This document shows, piece by piece, positions 12,975-13,622 of a stretch of DNA of 13,622 nt. The notes under the pieces were generated by a model. That model saw only the letters and a list, made by a program, of their open reading frames with translations. It did not search any database and was not told the origin of the DNA. Both the position numbers and the translations under genes were made by a program. This DNA is from CAZMRF01 sp964568735 (GTDB taxonomy: Bacteria; Acidobacteriota; Polarisedimenticolia; JACPZX01). The stretch is taken from contig CAZMRF010000084.1 of the NCBI GenBank assembly GCA_964568735.1, positions 1 through 13,622 of the forward strand, read 5' to 3'. Position 1 is the first letter of the stretch. The number at the start of each line of letters is the position of its first letter.

Positions 12975-13043
12975 CTACTGGCAGCAATTCTTGTACTTCT
13001 TCCCGCTCCCGCAGGGGCACGGGTCGTTGCGTCCCGCGATCAT
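12975..13043 (-). pseudogene. N-terminal SEC-C zinc-binding motif cut off by TAG
   Basis: An ATG at 13043, with GAGG eight bases upstream, opens a 22-residue frame: MIA, then GRNDPCPCGSGKKYKNCC, Gln, TAG. This is a complete SEC-C motif (C-x-C-x8-C-C), known from the SecA C-terminus and from many stand-alone proteins, where it binds zinc. The TAG at 12975-12977 is in frame with the 311-aa body downstream, whose family normally begins with exactly this motif. A one-base change (for example CAG to TAG) explains the break. A genuine 22-residue peptide is the alternative but is unlikely. Confidence 0.6.
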
Positions 13044-13092
13044 GAGGCGCCTCGGGCGGCATCTTGGCGCCGCCGGAGGCGCCGCTGCGAGA

Positions 13093-13122
13093 GGCCCTCT
13101 CGCCGAAGGCGGGTGAAGGGCC
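13093..13122. repeat. Hairpin between the PIN gene and the SEC-C gene
   Basis: GGCCCT (13093-13098) pairs with AGGGCC (13117-13122), and inside it CGCC pairs with GGCG around GAA. No T-run follows on either strand. It lies in the 143-bp gap between the PIN toxin stop and the SEC-C start. It may be a weak terminator or 3'-end-protecting stem for the PIN transcript. Confidence 0.35.
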
Positions 13123-13186
13123 GTCTGATGGGCGCATCATCCTGTACGAGCCCGAGCGGGGCCCGCCCGGATGCCGCGCGATCGGC

Positions 13187-13603
13187 TCAGGTGCCCACGA
13201 CACGCAGGCCGCACGAGCGCGCCGCGAGCGCGAGCGCCACGTCGTGGGTGGCCATCACCAGATCGTCAGCACCCCTCTCGCGCCACAGCAGCGCCGTGGC
13301 CAGGTGGATGGCGTCGAGCGTTCCGAGAGGGACCGGCAGGGGCTGCGATGCGCGGGACAGCACCGGGCCCGTGGGCTCCACAACGTGGATCTCCTCCAGG
13401 AGCCGGTAGACCGCTTCACGGCGAAGCGCGATCTGCACATCGTCAATACTCTCGTGAAGCCTGAGACGATCGAGCGTCCGGAGACACTCGACCTCTACGA
13501 GGGCGCTGGCAACCCCTTCCCGGATCGAGCTCCACTCCTTGAGGCGGCCCTTCTGCCCGAGAACGACCCTCAGGATCACGGACGAATCGAGATAGGCGTT
13601 CAC
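13187..13603 (-). CDS. vapC: VapC-type PIN-domain toxin
   Basis: This is a 138-aa PIN-domain RNase. Active-site acids are Asp6 (AYLDSSVILRVVL), Glu37 (SALVEVECLRTLDR), Asp97 (LGTLDAIHLATALL) and Asp121 (MATHDVALA), so all four usual positions are filled. It belongs to a different VapC subgroup from the copy at 4839, with the classical internal Glu and the ending CGLRVVGT. Translation starts with GTG at 13603, whose GTGA overlaps the stop of a frame entering from the window edge, as expected for a preceding VapB-type antitoxin. It would act as a translation-blocking RNase when the antitoxin is degraded. Confidence 0.9.
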   Translation of the reverse strand: MNAYLDSSVILRVVLGQKGRLKEWSSIREGVASALVEVECLRTLDRLRLHESIDDVQIALRREAVYRLLEEIHVVEPTGPVLSRASQPLPVPLGTLDAIHLATALLWRERGADDLVMATHDVALALAARSCGLRVVGT

Positions 13604-13622
13604 CGCTCGCCCTGCCGTTCCG
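13600..13622 (-). CDS. Partial: C-terminus of the presumed antitoxin partner
   Basis: In one minus-strand frame the last bases of the window encode ERQGER followed by TGA (13602-13600), overlapping the PIN-toxin GTG as GTGA. Such a 4-bp overlap is the normal layout of vapBC-type operons, so this is probably the tail of the antitoxin gene, most of which lies outside the window. The sequence alone is too short to identify a family. Confidence 0.4.

Noticed and set aside
12766..13203. 145-codon minus-strand frame spanning the SEC-C region
   Set aside because: It is out of frame with the perfect SEC-C motif and the downstream body. Its sequence is a frame-shifted reading of the same DNA.

Overview
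This is a GC-rich bacterial window whose genes mostly end in TGA. It looks like accessory DNA from an uncultured, environmental-type bacterium. Choice-of-anchor-B secreted proteins, a SWIM-SNF2 helicase and densely packed toxin-antitoxin modules are common in Acidobacteriota, Gemmatimonadota, Eisenbacteria and Myxococcota-like genomes. I see no rRNA, complete tRNA, integrase, transposase or CRISPR array, so the lineage is only a guess.

Left part (1-4830). A strong intrinsic terminator (112-150) closes an unseen plus-strand unit. Next come three minus-strand genes: a DUF4258-type toxin, its MqsA-like Zn-finger/HTH antitoxin (start and stop overlap as GTGA), and a small secreted protein. Divergent from these are a DUF6880-like protein and an orphan MNT nucleotidyltransferase. 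A 47-bp-period intergenic repeat follows, then an overlapping nucleotidyltransferase/HEPN pair, a second copy of the repeat and a perfect 12-bp-stem terminator. A 16-nt sequence occurs identically at 87-102 and 4751-4766, in both cases just before a terminator, so it brackets this segment.

Middle part (4839-10214, minus strand). Read in transcription order, a SWIM zinc-finger SNF2 helicase is followed by an overlapping 62-aa protein, a GHKL (HSP90-like) ATPase with an Ig-like region, and a VapB/VapC pair with its own promoter and palindromic operator. The helicase is interrupted by one in-frame TAG just after the LTGTPLENRL motif. The helicase, small protein and GHKL ATPase together are the best candidate for an undescribed system. 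A DNA-related role, possibly in defence, is inference.

Right part (10215-13622). A secreted choice-of-anchor-B protein (plus strand) converges on, and overlaps by 17 bp, a SEC-C motif protein (minus strand). A second in-frame TAG cuts the SEC-C knuckle off that protein. A PIN-domain toxin and the last codons of its presumed antitoxin reach the window edge.

Overall the window is a toxin-antitoxin-rich island with at least four TA-type modules. It also holds recurring promoter, operator and repeat modules and two single-codon amber interruptions.
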